64,000 nucleotides of DNA from Heterohyrax brucei (GCA_028571685.1 CM053144.1:96626171-96690170); one strand, 5' to 3'. Positions 35,400 to 45,529 are shown, counted from the stretch's first letter. Notes: generated by a model from the sequence alone, not told the origin. Numbers and translations: made by a program.

Positions 35400-35623
35400 G
35401 TGATAAAGTTTTCTGTAAACAAAGTGAGGGAGTTTGCCAAAGACCACAGGAGCCACCTGCAAGAACTCATAACGATCAAAGCTGGAACTATTTGAGCACC
35501 AAATAAATAATGTAGCATTAAATCATAAAAAGTATAGAATTAAATATATGAGTCTGTACTGATGTAAATAAATGGTTAGATAAAAAATAAATGGGAGAGA
35601 AGAAATAAATCTACTCAAAAGAA
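35400..35623 (+). mobile_element. Old L1/HAL1 3' UTR, left part
   Basis: 'aagaccacaggagccacctgcaagaactcataacg', 'ctggaactatttgagcac' and 'aaataaatgggagagaagaaataaatc' occur in the order of the 3' UTR of L1ME/HAL1-type elements. It is interrupted at 35623 by the RTE and resumes at 37132. Confidence 0.7.
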
Positions 35624-37131
35624 TATGATCAGGAACCTATGGCACAGAAGGCAGAAGTTGAAACTGCACTGGACACATTGGTGGGAAAGAAAAGGCTCCA
35701 GGAACATTGATGGACTATCAACTGAGATTTTTCAACAAACAAGTGCAGTGCTGGAAGTGCTCACTCATCTATGGCAAGAAAGTTGGAAGACAGCTACCTG
35801 GCCAACTGACTGGAAGAGATCCATATTTATGCCTATACCCAAGAAAGGTGGTCCAATCAAATGAGGAAATTATGGAACAATATCATTAATATCACACACA
35901 AGTAAAATTTTGCTAAAGATAATTCAAAAGCATCTATAGCTATGCACTGACAGGGTACTACCAGAAATTCAAGCCAGATTCAGAAGAAGACATGGTACCA
36001 TGGATATCATTGCTGATGTCAGATGGATCTTGGCTGAGAGCAGAGAACAGCACAAAGATGTTTACTTATGTTTGATTTACTATGCAAAGGCATTTGACTA
36101 TGTGGATTGTAACAAATTATATATGACATTACAGAGAATGAGAATTCCAGAACACTTACTTGTGCTCAGGAGGAATCTACATGGATCAAGAGGCAGTTGT
36201 GCCAACAGATCAAGGGGACACTACATAGTTTAAAGTCAGGAAAGGTACGTGTCAGGATTATATCCTTTCACCATACCTTTTCAATCTGTATGCCAAGCAA
36301 ATAATCAGAGAAACGGGACTATATAAAGAAAATGAGGCATCAGGATTGGGGGAAGACTCATTAACAACCTGTGTTATATAGATGACACAACCTGGGTTGC
36401 TGAAAGTGACAAGGATTTGAAGCATTTACTGATGAATGTCAGTATGACTTGCACCTCAACATCAAGGAGACAAAAAATCCAATAAACAACATCCTGATAA
36501 ATGTAGAAAAGATCGAGGTTGTGAAGGCTTTCATTTTACTTGGGTCCGTGATCAATGCCTATGGAAGCAGCAGTCAAGATATCAAAAAACTCATTATATT
36601 GGGAAAATTTGCTGAAAAGAGTTCTTTAAAATGATGAAAAGTAAAGACGTAACCTTGAAAATTAAGGTATACCTGACCTAAGCCATGGTATTTTCAGTTG
36701 CATTGTATGCATGCAAAAGCTGGACAATGAATAAGGAAGGCAGAAAAAGAATTGATGCTTTTGAATTGTGGTGTTGGAGAAGAATATTGACTATACCACT
36801 GACTGCCAAAAGAACAAACAGATCTGTTTTGGAAGCAGTACAACCAGAGTGATCCGCGAGAGCAAGATGGGCGAGACCGTGTCTTGTACACTTTGGATGT
36901 GTTGTCAGGAGGCATCAATCCCTGGAGAAGAACATCACGCTTGGTTAAGCAAAGGGTCAGCAAAACACGGAAAATCCTCAAGGAGACAGACTGACACTAG
37001 GGCTGCAACAGTAGACCTAAGCATCGAAACGACTGTGGGTATGATGCAGGACCGGGCAGTGTTCTCTTCTGTGCTGCGTGAGGTCGCTGTGAGTCAGAAG
37101 TGACTCAAGGGCACCGGACAACATCAGCAAT
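35624..37131 (+). mobile_element. RTE/BovB-type LINE, 5'-truncated, with target-site duplication
   Basis: Plus-strand RTE containing the RT domain and 3' tail. It is flanked by the 9-bp duplication TCAAAAGAA at 35615-35623 and 37132-37140, which dates the insertion as later than the old L1/HAL1 3' UTR it splits. The 3' end reads 'ggtcgctgtgagtcagaagtgactcaagggcacc' (about 37082-37115), which is also the tail of AfroSINE. Confidence 0.92.
35640..37100 (+). pseudogene. RTE reverse transcriptase, broken into several frames
   Basis: Reverse transcriptase of the RTE clade. Visible blocks in order: WPTDWKRSIFMPIPKKG (about 35800-35860), MDIIADVRWIL and CLIYYAKAFDYVD (36000-36120), the catalytic Tyr-Ile-Asp-Asp at 36375-36386 (YIDD where the family usually has YADD), and the C-terminal region. 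Stops and frameshifts between blocks make it inactive. In the palm block the first catalytic Asp, usually in 'FIDYAKAFD', reads Tyr here (LIYYAKAFD). Confidence 0.85.
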
Positions 37132-37768
37132 TCAAAAGAAATTACATAGCTGCTCTCTCCTCAAGAAGGCAGGAAATAGCTTCTTACCCTTTAAGTGTGG
37201 GCTTATATTTAGTAGTTGCTTCCAAAGAATATGATACAATACGGAAAAATGGGTGAGATTGCGTTGGAGGGGGGAAATCTGCGAAACACTACCTCTGCCT
37301 AGGTGGTCAAGGTTAGCACTCGAGGAGATGAGTTCACTGATTGTGTGCTAACCATTGATATAACTGAATGGGAACAACACTGCACCTGTGTTGCCTCCAC
37401 CCCAAATCTTAGAATACAGTCTGATTATGAGACACAACATCAGACAACATCCAGTGATGGGGGTGTTCTACAAAGTATCTGCCTGGACCTCTGCAAAACT
37501 GTCAAGGCCATCCAAAACTACATGTCTTAGACACTGATGTGGCCCTGAAGAGCTCAGAAACATAATGACTAAATGTAGCATGGTATTGAGATAGGAACTT
37601 GTAATGATAAAAGGACATTGGGAAGTAAGTAATGAAAGTGTGGATTTCAGTTAACAATAGTATAGCTCTGTTAGCTATTAGAAACTTATCACAGTAATGT
37701 AAAATGTAAAGATGTTAAAAAATGGGTGAAGAACATATGGGAACTCTTTGTGTTATTTCTGAGTCTTC
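37132..37768 (+). mobile_element. Old L1/HAL1 3' UTR, right part
   Basis: It continues the 3' UTR interrupted by the RTE: 'gtagttgcttccaaagaatatgatac', 'actacctctgcctaggtggtcaaggttag', 'attatgagacacaacatcagacaa', 'aaactgtcaaggccatcc', 'gactaaatgtagcatggtat', 'gggaactctttgtgttatttctg', all in L1ME order. The frame at 37303-37530 lies in this UTR. Confidence 0.78.
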
Positions 37769-37905
37769 TCTGTAAGTCTATTGTTAGGTGCTGTCTCATA
37801 GCAACCTCATGTACTAGGGAACTAAGTGCAGCCCATGTGTATGCCATCCTTACAATTGTTGCCATGTTGGAGCCCATTGTTGTAACCACTAGAATGAAAT
37901 CATTA
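37769..37905 (-). mobile_element. RTE 3' end fragment, minus strand
   Basis: 'tgttaggtgctgtctcatagcaacctcatg', 'gccatccttacaattgttg' and 'ggagcccattgttg' match the 3' ends of the RTE copies at 14222 and 46679. It is severely 5'-truncated. Confidence 0.8.
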
Positions 37906-37944
37906 ATATTCACTACAGTTATGTTAAATAGGTGTTTATAAGTG

Positions 37945-38050
37945 ATAAATCTGAATCTTAGAAAGGTTAAGTAATGGGTTGTGTTTATGGCCTCGCATGT
38001 AAGAGATATTGATTGAGCCCAGGTGTTTTTTGACTTCTATATGTTAGATC
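37945..38050 (+). mobile_element. MIR fragment
   Basis: 'gaatcttagaaaggttaagtaatgggt' and 'gattgagcccaggtgttttttgacttct' match the 3' half of MIR. Confidence 0.6.
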
Positions 38051-39265
38051 ATTAATCAGATAAAAACAACTATATAGACAAATAAAACAAAAATAAGGAG
38101 GAATACTCCAGGTATATACAGACACCACATGTGTTTGAAAATGTTTCTTTCTATATGCTTAACAGGTTTGTCTCAAAGATGAAAATTCTTGATAGAGGAG
38201 AACAGAAAAAGAAAAAAAAAAACACTAAAATAAAATACTTTTACTAGTTAGTTGTCTAATTCACAAGATAAAATATCAGATTAAAGGCAATGTAATTACA
38301 GATAAAATATGAACTCACAAAGAAACTGATAGTAGGGGAGATAAGTCAAGAAAAGTCAATTTCATGCTGAGTATCTACATTTAGAGTTCTGGTGCAAATC
38401 AAGAGCCTTTTAAGGAAAATACGCCAACGTCATCAGCACAATCTAGAATATGGGCCAATTACAAAAACCATTTGGGTAACCTGCTGTAGGATGAGACCTC
38501 AAAAGAAGAATCAAAATGACTATTGTTGGATGGTTCAGACGGACAACAGAGAACAGCTATGAATTTTTAGCAAAGAAAATAGGTTGCCGCATAAGCAATA
38601 GAAGTTTCTGCTTAACTGCCTGTGAAGGACTGATTTGAAGTAACTACTTTTTATGGGTTATTGAAACTGACATTGTTCTGAAGGGCTCTTCTTCAAAGGA
38701 GTTCTAATTTGGCTTATTCACAGAACATTTTAATAGTGTTTGAATATGGGTTCCAAAAGCAATCCCCACAACCTTACAAAGAACATCTACAATTCTTTTG
38801 GCACTAGGTCAGTTGTTGAAAGCAGTTTTCTTTTTTTCTACCTTGTTCTACTGAAGTTAACTTACAATATGATATGAGATAGAGAACAAATTTTTTCTTC
38901 CTAAATTATTGACCAGTTGTATCATTACCATTTGCATTCTTTCTCTACTGACATTATTATATTTCTTATATACTGCATCTTACACATATGTAAGTATGAG
39001 TCTATATTCCATGTCATTACTATGTCTTTTATTGGATCAAAACAAGACAGTTTTAATGACTGCACATTTAGAGTACATTTTAATATCAAATTAGGAACTC
39101 ATAATTATCTTTTTTTTGTAATTTTGTTTGCCTATTACTAATATCTTATTTCTGATGATTCAAAACTTTGGTACTATATAAATATTTTAAACATAGTACA
39201 TTAATGTGGTTTTAAAGCAAAAGGTATTAAAAGATATACAGGGAATTTCTTTTTTCCTTGTTTTT
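38051..39265. other. Unassigned intergenic sequence
   Basis: 1.2 kb, AT-rich toward the right, with nothing recognised. The overlapping plus-strand frames at 38909-39141 are hydrophobic but arise in AT-rich DNA, with no supporting context. Confidence 0.4.
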
Positions 39266-39267
39266 CA

Positions 39268-39315
39268 TAGCGACTGTCATGAGTCAGAATCCACTCAGTG
39301 GTAGAGTATCTGATT
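39268..39315 (+). mobile_element. AfroSINE tail remnant
   Basis: 'agcgactgtcatgagtcagaatccactcagtgg' resembles the shared AfroSINE/RTE 3' tail. No head is found. Confidence 0.4.
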
Positions 39316-40221
39316 TTTGATACCCTTGCTTTCCGTCTTCCTGGTTCTCATGCCACCTTCCCGCATAAACAAGCACAGATATTTGTTTTATAGCTATTCC
39401 TCCAGAGTTTCTTTACGTAAATAGAACCGATTGTGGATTCTTAAAATTCTATCTTTTTTATACAAAATATATAGTGGTGCATTTTCATGTAAAGATACTA
39501 CTCAACAACACACTTTTACCACTTACGTATGTTGGAGATCTCTTCATTTTCATAAATGAGAAGGATTCTGATTCTTTATTTTTATAGTTATGAAGCATTG
39601 AATTTTATAGAGCTGCCATAATACATACAAGTGGTTTCTTAGTCATGGATATTTATATGTTGCTAATTTTTGCCCTTTCAAACAACTACATGAGTAAGCT
39701 TTTTTAAAAACATATTAACTTGTACATACACAAATTAGTATGAGAACAAGTACACCTATAGGATAAATGACCAGAAATAGAATTGTTGAATCTAATATAA
39801 AAGCGTTCATAACTCAGATACCTTTTATCAAATTGCCTTCTGTGTTGGGTCTGGATAATTCACACTCACTCCAGAAATGTGTAAGAGTCTATTTCCTCAA
39901 CTTAATATTATGCATAATCAAATAACTGGATTTTTACTAATTTGATAGTGAAAATTGTATTGTTTTCAGTTTTTCTACCATGAGTGCTGCTAAGCATTTT
40001 CTCACGTCTAAGAGTTAATTTTGTGAAAACTATTTGTAGCCTATGGCCATTTTTTCTATGCAATTTCTCGGCAGGTTTTACTTAATTCTTTCCAAGCACT
40101 CTTTATAAATAAAGGAAAAACAAAATACTTTTTGATATGAGTTGAAAACATTTTGTCCCAATTTATCTTTTGTCTTTTGATGTTGCTTTGTTTTCCAAGA
40201 TTTCCATTATTCTCATTAAAT

Positions 40222-40398
40222 TTTAGAATCCCAGGTGCTAGCCAAAAGGTCAGATGTTTGAACCTACTAGCTGCTCCTGCAGAGAAATATGCAGCAGTCA
40301 GTTTCAGTAAAGATATACAGTCTATGGAACAGTGCTACTCTGTCCTATGTGGTCACTGTGAGTCAGAAGTGACTTGATGGCAAGGAGTTTGGTTTTCA
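40222..40398 (+). mobile_element. AfroSINE, head-deleted, with target-site duplication
   Basis: The duplication TCATTAAAT is at 40213-40221 and 40399-40407. The start of the SINE ('cccaggtg') is joined directly to 'ctagccaaaagg', so most of the A-box part is missing. The tail at 40351-40385 is nearly identical to the RTE tail at 37082-37115. Confidence 0.88.
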
Positions 40399-40911
40399 TC
40401 ATTAAATGTTATCAATTTTTATTTTTATGTCCTGTGAATTCTGAGTCAGAAAGACCTTTCTTTCTATAAAGTTATAAAATGAGTAGTTGCTTCGTATATT
40501 GTTATGATTCCTTTTTAAAATATAAGTTACTGGTTATTTTGAAATTATCCTGCTGTATGATTTGATGTATACATTTGACTTTTTTTTTGTCGGTTGACTA
40601 TGAAATGATCTACATTTAATAAATAGTCCACGATTTTTCCACTGATCTGATCTGCCACCTTGTTCACGTGCTAACTTAACATTAGGGGAGGAAGGAGGGG
40701 AAAAATGTTTTGAGATCTGTTGCTCTCGTATGTGGTTTCTACCTTACTCTTTCAGCTACTGAAGTTTTATAATAGGTTTTGAAATCAAAAAGGTATGGAA
40801 TGCTGTATGGTCAGCTATCTATCTTTGGTTATACTTCTATATGAGTTTTAGAATCATCTACTTTCAAAGAAATACTCTTCTCGTTTAAAATGATTGGAAT
40901 CCTCCATCTTG

Positions 40912-41107
40912 TTGTGTGCCTTTTTGTCCATTTTGACTCACAGCCACACCGTGTGACAAAATAGAACTGATGCTATAGTATTTCTAGGCTGTAATATTTA
41001 TGGAGGCAGACCACCAGGTCTTTCTATTGTAGAGCTGCTGAGTGTGTTCTATCACCAGCCTTTTGGTTAACAGCCAGATACTTAACTTTTGCGCTACCAG
41101 AGTCCTT
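40912..41107 (-). mobile_element. AfroSINE, long type, minus strand
   Basis: Tail near 40915, middle block 'tatttctaggctgtaatatttatggaggcagaccaccaggtctttc', head near 41107 ('ttgcgctaccagagtcct'). It lies within the ancient L1M. Confidence 0.8.
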
Positions 41108-41228
41108 AGGACCACACTAAAGACATTGACATAATTTAGGGATAACGGTATGACGTTGATGCTGAAACTATCAGTCAAGAGCATTTTATGTATTTCTGTT
41201 TGTTCAAGTCTTACATCCTTTAACGGTA

Positions 41229-42035
41229 CTTGTGGTTTTTTTGTTTTATTTTTGATGAAAATATATACAGCAAATGCCATTCCCACAGTTTCTAGACATA
41301 ATGTTTGGTGATATCAGTTACATTCTTTGCATTGTGATCCGTTCTCATTATTTCTCTTCTAGTTTTTTCACTTCCCTTTATTTAAATTACCTGACCCCAA
41401 ACCTTCTCATGTATGCTTTAAATCAGCTGCTGATCCTTTGGTCTCATAGAGTTATTTATTTATTTATTTAACAGCACTCACAGAGTGAAAATTTTCACTC
41501 ATTGAAATAAACTGTTACCTGATATACAAGTGACTTCATGGGGTAATTTCAATTTAAGCTTTAAAGAGCATCTCAGGGCCATAGTGTGGATGACTTCTCT
41601 AGCCTCAACAGGTCCAGTACGTAGGTCTGTATTCTTTAAGATTTTGAATGTTACACATTTTTCCCTCCTCCCTCCCCCAAGAATTCAGTTGTTGTGTTCC
41701 TGATCAGCATATTCAGCAGCGGTAGCGGGCACTGTCTATTACTTCTAGTCTCAGTGTTAAGAATGCAGTAGTTCATATAAACAATTGTTAGGTTTCTTTC
41801 CATTTTGTTCCAGATGAAAAAAGACCAGTAGTTGTATCATAGGTAAAAATATTACATTTTTAATGCCCTAGACACTATTCAGCACACTAGAAGATAGAAT
41901 ATAAACTTAAAGAGTTATATTATGTCAACTGATTTGATTATCCTATGAGGCCATAGCCCTGCTCTACTTTAATTTTAAAGTTTTCTTCACAAGAATTTTA
42001 GACAATTTACAGCTAAATTACTTTTGTGACAATTT
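41229..42035 (-). mobile_element. L1 LINE 3' UTR (second afrotherian type), 5'-truncated
   Basis: 'tgatgaaaatatatacagcaaatgcc', 'cttcatggggtaatttcaatttaagctttaaagagcatctcagggc' and 'agcggtagcgggcactgtc' match, in order, a second kind of elephant-type L1 3' UTR, different from that at 28605. It is inserted at the edge of the ancient L1M. Confidence 0.7.
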
Positions 42036-42065
42036 TCTGTTTATTGATACCACTGGAAATTTAGA

Positions 42066-42131
42066 CTGGGAATTCCAGAATACTTAGTTGTGCTCATGAG
42101 GAACCTGTACATATATCAAGAGGCAGTTATT
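42066..42131 (+). mobile_element. RTE internal fragment (66 bp)
   Basis: 'ggaattccagaatacttag', 'gtgctcatgaggaacctg' and 'atcaagaggcagtt' match the RT region at 36140-36200. It is cut off on the right by the L1 5' end at 42134, and the rest of the RTE is not found on the far side of the L1 pair. Confidence 0.85.
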
Positions 42132-42133
42132 CC

Positions 42134-43424
42134 GGGGCGGCAGAGTTAAGATGGCAGACTAAACACACATCCCCCTAAATCCGTCTGGAAACCGAGACCT
42201 GATATGATAGTTAAACGGAGTCTTCCGGACACCTAGTGAGCCCTGGGATGCAGCATAGGGCTGTTAATTTGGACTTCATACCACTGAACTCAAAACCTCC
42301 TCTCTTTCACTAACCCCACTCTCGGTGAGCACAGGCTTGCCCAGACCCAAGGTAACTCACCATTTTGAATTTTTTTTCCTCTGTCTTGGCTGGCAGGCAG
42401 AACTGGGACTTGACTAGCTGCTGGTCTCGGACACACTGCTGGCAGAACCAGCGAGCATAATTGCCAGGTTCTGAGAGCCTGGCTTTGGACTCTATACACC
42501 TCAGCTACTCTGACTTATCTTTCTGCCTCTGCCATGTGGTATCCATACAGATGCGCTTGGTGAGGGACACCAGCTTGATCCACTGGAAAACAGAAAGGCC
42601 CAGGCAGAGGCCCTGGCAGGACTTGTTTCCTAGGCTGGAAGGTGGCGCCTGCCATGGGGAGAGTGATTTTCCAGCAGGGAGGTGGTGTTTTGCACAGTGT
42701 TGCCAGGGGTGGGGTTTCAGCGGCAGAGGCTGAAGACACTGGGCGTTTCAGCACTCTTGGCCTCTCTTTCTGCCAGGAGCCTGATCCTGGCCATTGGTGA
42801 GCTTGTTTAGGACGCCATCTTGTTTTGCTAGGAGGAGGATTCACCCATACAGAAGCCTCAGCTGGACCTAATTCCTGGGCTGGGAGGCAGTGCCCACCCA
42901 GAAGAGACTGCTTTTCCAACAGAAAAGCAGAATTCTACACACTATCACCTACAGCTGGGGCATGACAGCAGAGGCCAGCAAGCCAGTAGCCTTTCTGTAT
43001 TTTGAGCTAGTTTATAACATGTAGGGCTCAATACAGAGTTGCTTACTTTGCCAGCTGGGAAGAGTGACATATACACCCAAAAACCTGAAGACCTTAGAAG
43101 CTGTCAGATACTTTCTACTTCTCATTTTAAGACAGCCTAGAGAAACAACTGTGGTCCATCTTCATAGCATCTCTCCCAGCCTCTGTTGATCCACATGACG
43201 TCCAAAAAGCAACAAACGTTGGAGAAGGTAACCCAGAAATTACCCATGGCATCAAAAGGCCACCAAAAGAAATAACCTCAGAACTTCCCAGATGAAGAAG
43301 CTTTTCTGAAACTGTCAGAAGGTGAATATGAAAGGCTTATATGTAGAGCCCTCCTAGACCTTATACAAAATGCAGCAGAGCAAAACAAAAAGTTAAGTAA
43401 GCTGTTCAATCTGATGGAACACCA
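42134..43424 (+). mobile_element. L1 LINE 5' half, unspliced 5' UTR, ending inside ORF1
   Basis: The L1 5' end is at about 42134 with a YY1-like TAAGATGGC at 42147-42155. The 5' UTR runs to 43194 and ORF1 starts at ATG 43195 (MTSKKQQTLEK). ORF1 stops abruptly at 43424 in the coiled-coil region, where sequence switches to an L1 on the opposite strand. The UTR contains a GT at 42352 (after 'agacccaag') and an AG ending at 43131 (after a pyrimidine-rich 'ctttctacttctcatttta'). These bound the 780 bp that is missing from the neighbouring minus-strand copy. ORF1 carries at least one stop. No poly-A end is present. The frames at 42461-42919 lie in the UTR. Confidence 0.88.
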
Positions 43425-45282
43425 TGATGGTGGATTTTACATTAACATCCATTTTATCTGAGATTAGAATTGCCACACCTGCTCTTCTTTTGTTCATTGT
43501 TAGCTTGATATATATTCTTCCATCCTTTAATTTTCAGTTTCTTGTAGGCAACATATAGATGGGTCATGACTTTTGATCCAAGATGTCACTCAATGTCTCT
43601 TTACTGGAGCATTCAGTCTATTCACATTCAATGTAATTATTGATAGGTATGTGTTCACTGCTGCCACTGTGATATGTTTATTTTTGTGTTGATATTTTCT
43701 CTGTTGTTCTTTTTAATCTTTTCTGTGACCTTCTTTTTCAGTTGATTTTTCACCTTTTTCAGTGTTGGTTTTGTGGTTGTTGAGACTCTTATATTACATT
43801 TATTGATATGGTATGTTGCTTCTTTATTGTGCTTTACAGTTGCCCCATGATCCCACTTACTAAAGTATATATAAACACAATTTTGATTGCTAGACTATAA
43901 TGACTGTAGTACATCCCTCTTTTTAATATGATGATATCATAGTTTACATGATATGATCACTAGATCGTTTCACTATTATAGCTTTGATGGTGTTTGGAGA
44001 CTCCCCTAACTGAGTAGGATTCTGGGTAATGTGTCCTTCTAAAATACAAAGATAGCGGTTTTGTTCTTCCAAGCCGAGAGATTCTTTCAGTGTTTCTTGT
44101 AGCTTTGGTTTTGGTTTCCACAAAGTCTCAGAGTTTCTGTTTATCTGCAAATGCCTTAATTTCATTTTCACATTTGAAAAATAATTTTGCAGGATATATA
44201 ATTCTTGATTGGAAGTTCTTCTCCTTCAAGGCTTTGAATGTGTCATGCTACTGTCTCCGTGTCAGCATCGTTTCTGCTGAGAAATCCGACAAAAGCCTAC
44301 AGAGTTTCCCTCTGACTGTTAGCTTTGCTTTGAGTCTTGTTGCCTTTAAGAGTTTCTGCTTATGTTTCATTTTGTTGAGCTTGATTATAAAATGTCTTGG
44401 AGTCTTTCTATTGAGATCTATGTTGAGTGGTATTCAATACATATCTGGTATATCTATATTCTCTTCTTTCATAATTTCTGGAAAGTTTTCTGTCAGCAGC
44501 TCAGCAACAATACTCTTTGTGTTCTCTGATGTCTTACCCTGTTCAGGGACTCCAATTAATTGTAGATTGTTCTTCTTAATACAGTCCCACATGCTTCTTA
44601 ATGCTTCTTCATTTTTCTTGTTTCTTTTTCCTGATTTCCTCTCATAGATGCTGGAGTCAGTGGCTCTGTCTTCCAAATCAGAAAGTCTCTTTTCCATGTG
44701 TTACATTCTGTTTCTTGGCTTTGAATGGAAGTTTCTGTATCTTTGATTTTGTCCTTGATCTGTTGGATTTCCAAGTATTGATATTCCATCAGATTGAACA
44801 GCTTGCTTATTTTTTCATTTTGCTCTGTTGCATTTTGTATAAGGTCTAGGAGGGTTCTACATATAATCCTTTCGTATTCACCTTCTGATAGTTTCAGAAA
44901 AGCTTCTTTGTCTGGGAAGTTCTGAGGTGGTTTATTTTGGGAGCCTTCTGATGCCATGGGTGATTTCCGAGTTACCATCTTCTCCAATGTTTGTTGCCTT
45001 TGGGGCTTCATGTGGGTCAATGGAGGCTGGGAGAGATGCTGTGAAGATGGACCACAGTTGTTTCTCTAGGCTGTCTTTGATTTGTGCAAGCCTGTGCTCA
45101 TCGAGAGTGAAAAAGGGAGGTTTTGCATTCAGTGGTGTGAAGTTCAAATTAACAGCCCTATGCTGCATCCCAGGGCTCACTAGGTGTCCAGAACTCTCTA
45201 TTTAATTAACATTTCAGGTCTTGGTTTCCAGACGGATTTAGGGAGATGTGTGTTTAGTATGCCATCTTGACTCTACCCTCCC
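43425..45282 (-). mobile_element. L1 LINE 5' half with a precisely spliced 5' UTR (SpIRE-like)
   Basis: Minus strand: 5' end at 45282 with CAAGATGGC at 45261-45269. The short 5' UTR exon runs to 45075 and joins directly at 45075/45074 to the sequence that follows the AG acceptor in the unspliced copies ('caaag' then 'acagcctagag'). ORF1 starts at ATG 45011 (MKPQRQQTLEK), a long ORF1-ORF2 spacer follows (about 44050-43675), and then the first part of ORF2, ending at 43425. About 780 bp present at 42352-43131 of the partner is absent, with GT and AG at the ends. Confidence 0.85.
43944..45011 (-). pseudogene. L1 ORF1 (RNA-binding chaperone), frameshifted
   Basis: L1 ORF1p forms coiled-coil trimers that coat L1 RNA. 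The in-frame piece 45011-44598 holds the N-terminus and start of the coiled coil. 44697-44434 continues in another frame with the RRM block 'NNLQLIGVPEQ' and 'NFPEIMKEENIDIP'. 44171-43944 holds the C-terminal domain end ('KPKLQETLKESLGLEEQNR'), which then runs on for about 35 codons beyond the usual end. Frameshifts separate the three pieces, so no full protein is made. Confidence 0.82.
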
Positions 45283-45334
45283 AGATTTGGGTTTTTTTAC
45301 TGCTGCATCAAAATTATATGAGTTCTTTTCTTTG

Positions 45335-45515
45335 TAGTCTCTGGTGGTATAGATGGTTAATGCACTTGTCTGCTAATGGACAGGCTAGAGGTTGACGTTC
45401 ACTCAAATGTGTCTTCAGAGAAAGATGTAGTAACCTAATTTCAAAAAGTCAGCCCTTTAAAACTGTGTGGAGCACAGTTCTACTTTGCTGTATATGGGGT
45501 CTCCATCAGTTAGAA
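45335..45515 (+). mobile_element. AfroSINE, variant with the 'aaaaagtcagccc' middle block
   Basis: Head 'tctggtggtatagatggttaatgc', B box 'aggttgacgttcactc', middle 'taatttcaaaaagtcagccctttaaaac', tail 'ggggtctccatcagttagaatc'. It has the same subtype as 17172. Confidence 0.85.
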
Positions 45516-45529
45516 TCCTCCAAGAAAAT

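Larger units (their letters stand above)
39420..41228 (-). mobile_element. Ancient L1M, ORF2 C-terminus and 3' part, split by two AfroSINEs
   Basis: On the plus strand, the reversed L1M ORF2 signals appear in order: 'aggataaatgaccagaaatagaattg', 'ttatcaaattgccttctg', 'atcttttgtcttttgatgttgctttg', 'acatttaataaatagtccacgatttttccactgatctg', 'gaagttttataataggtttt', and after the second SINE 'aaagacattgacataattt...cttacatcctttaa'. It is very diverged and has no usable frame. Confidence 0.7.

Noticed and set aside
42461-42919. Two overlapping GC-richer frames (90 and 134 codons) that could suggest an exon
   Set aside because: They lie inside an L1 5' UTR, in the part removed in the spliced sister copy and shared with the L1 at 60222.
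42134-45282. Ordinary twin-primed (5'-inverted) L1 insertion
   Set aside because: Twin priming inverts one segment of a single RNA. Here the same 5' UTR and ORF1 segments are present twice, in spliced and unspliced forms, and no 3' end or poly-A is present.
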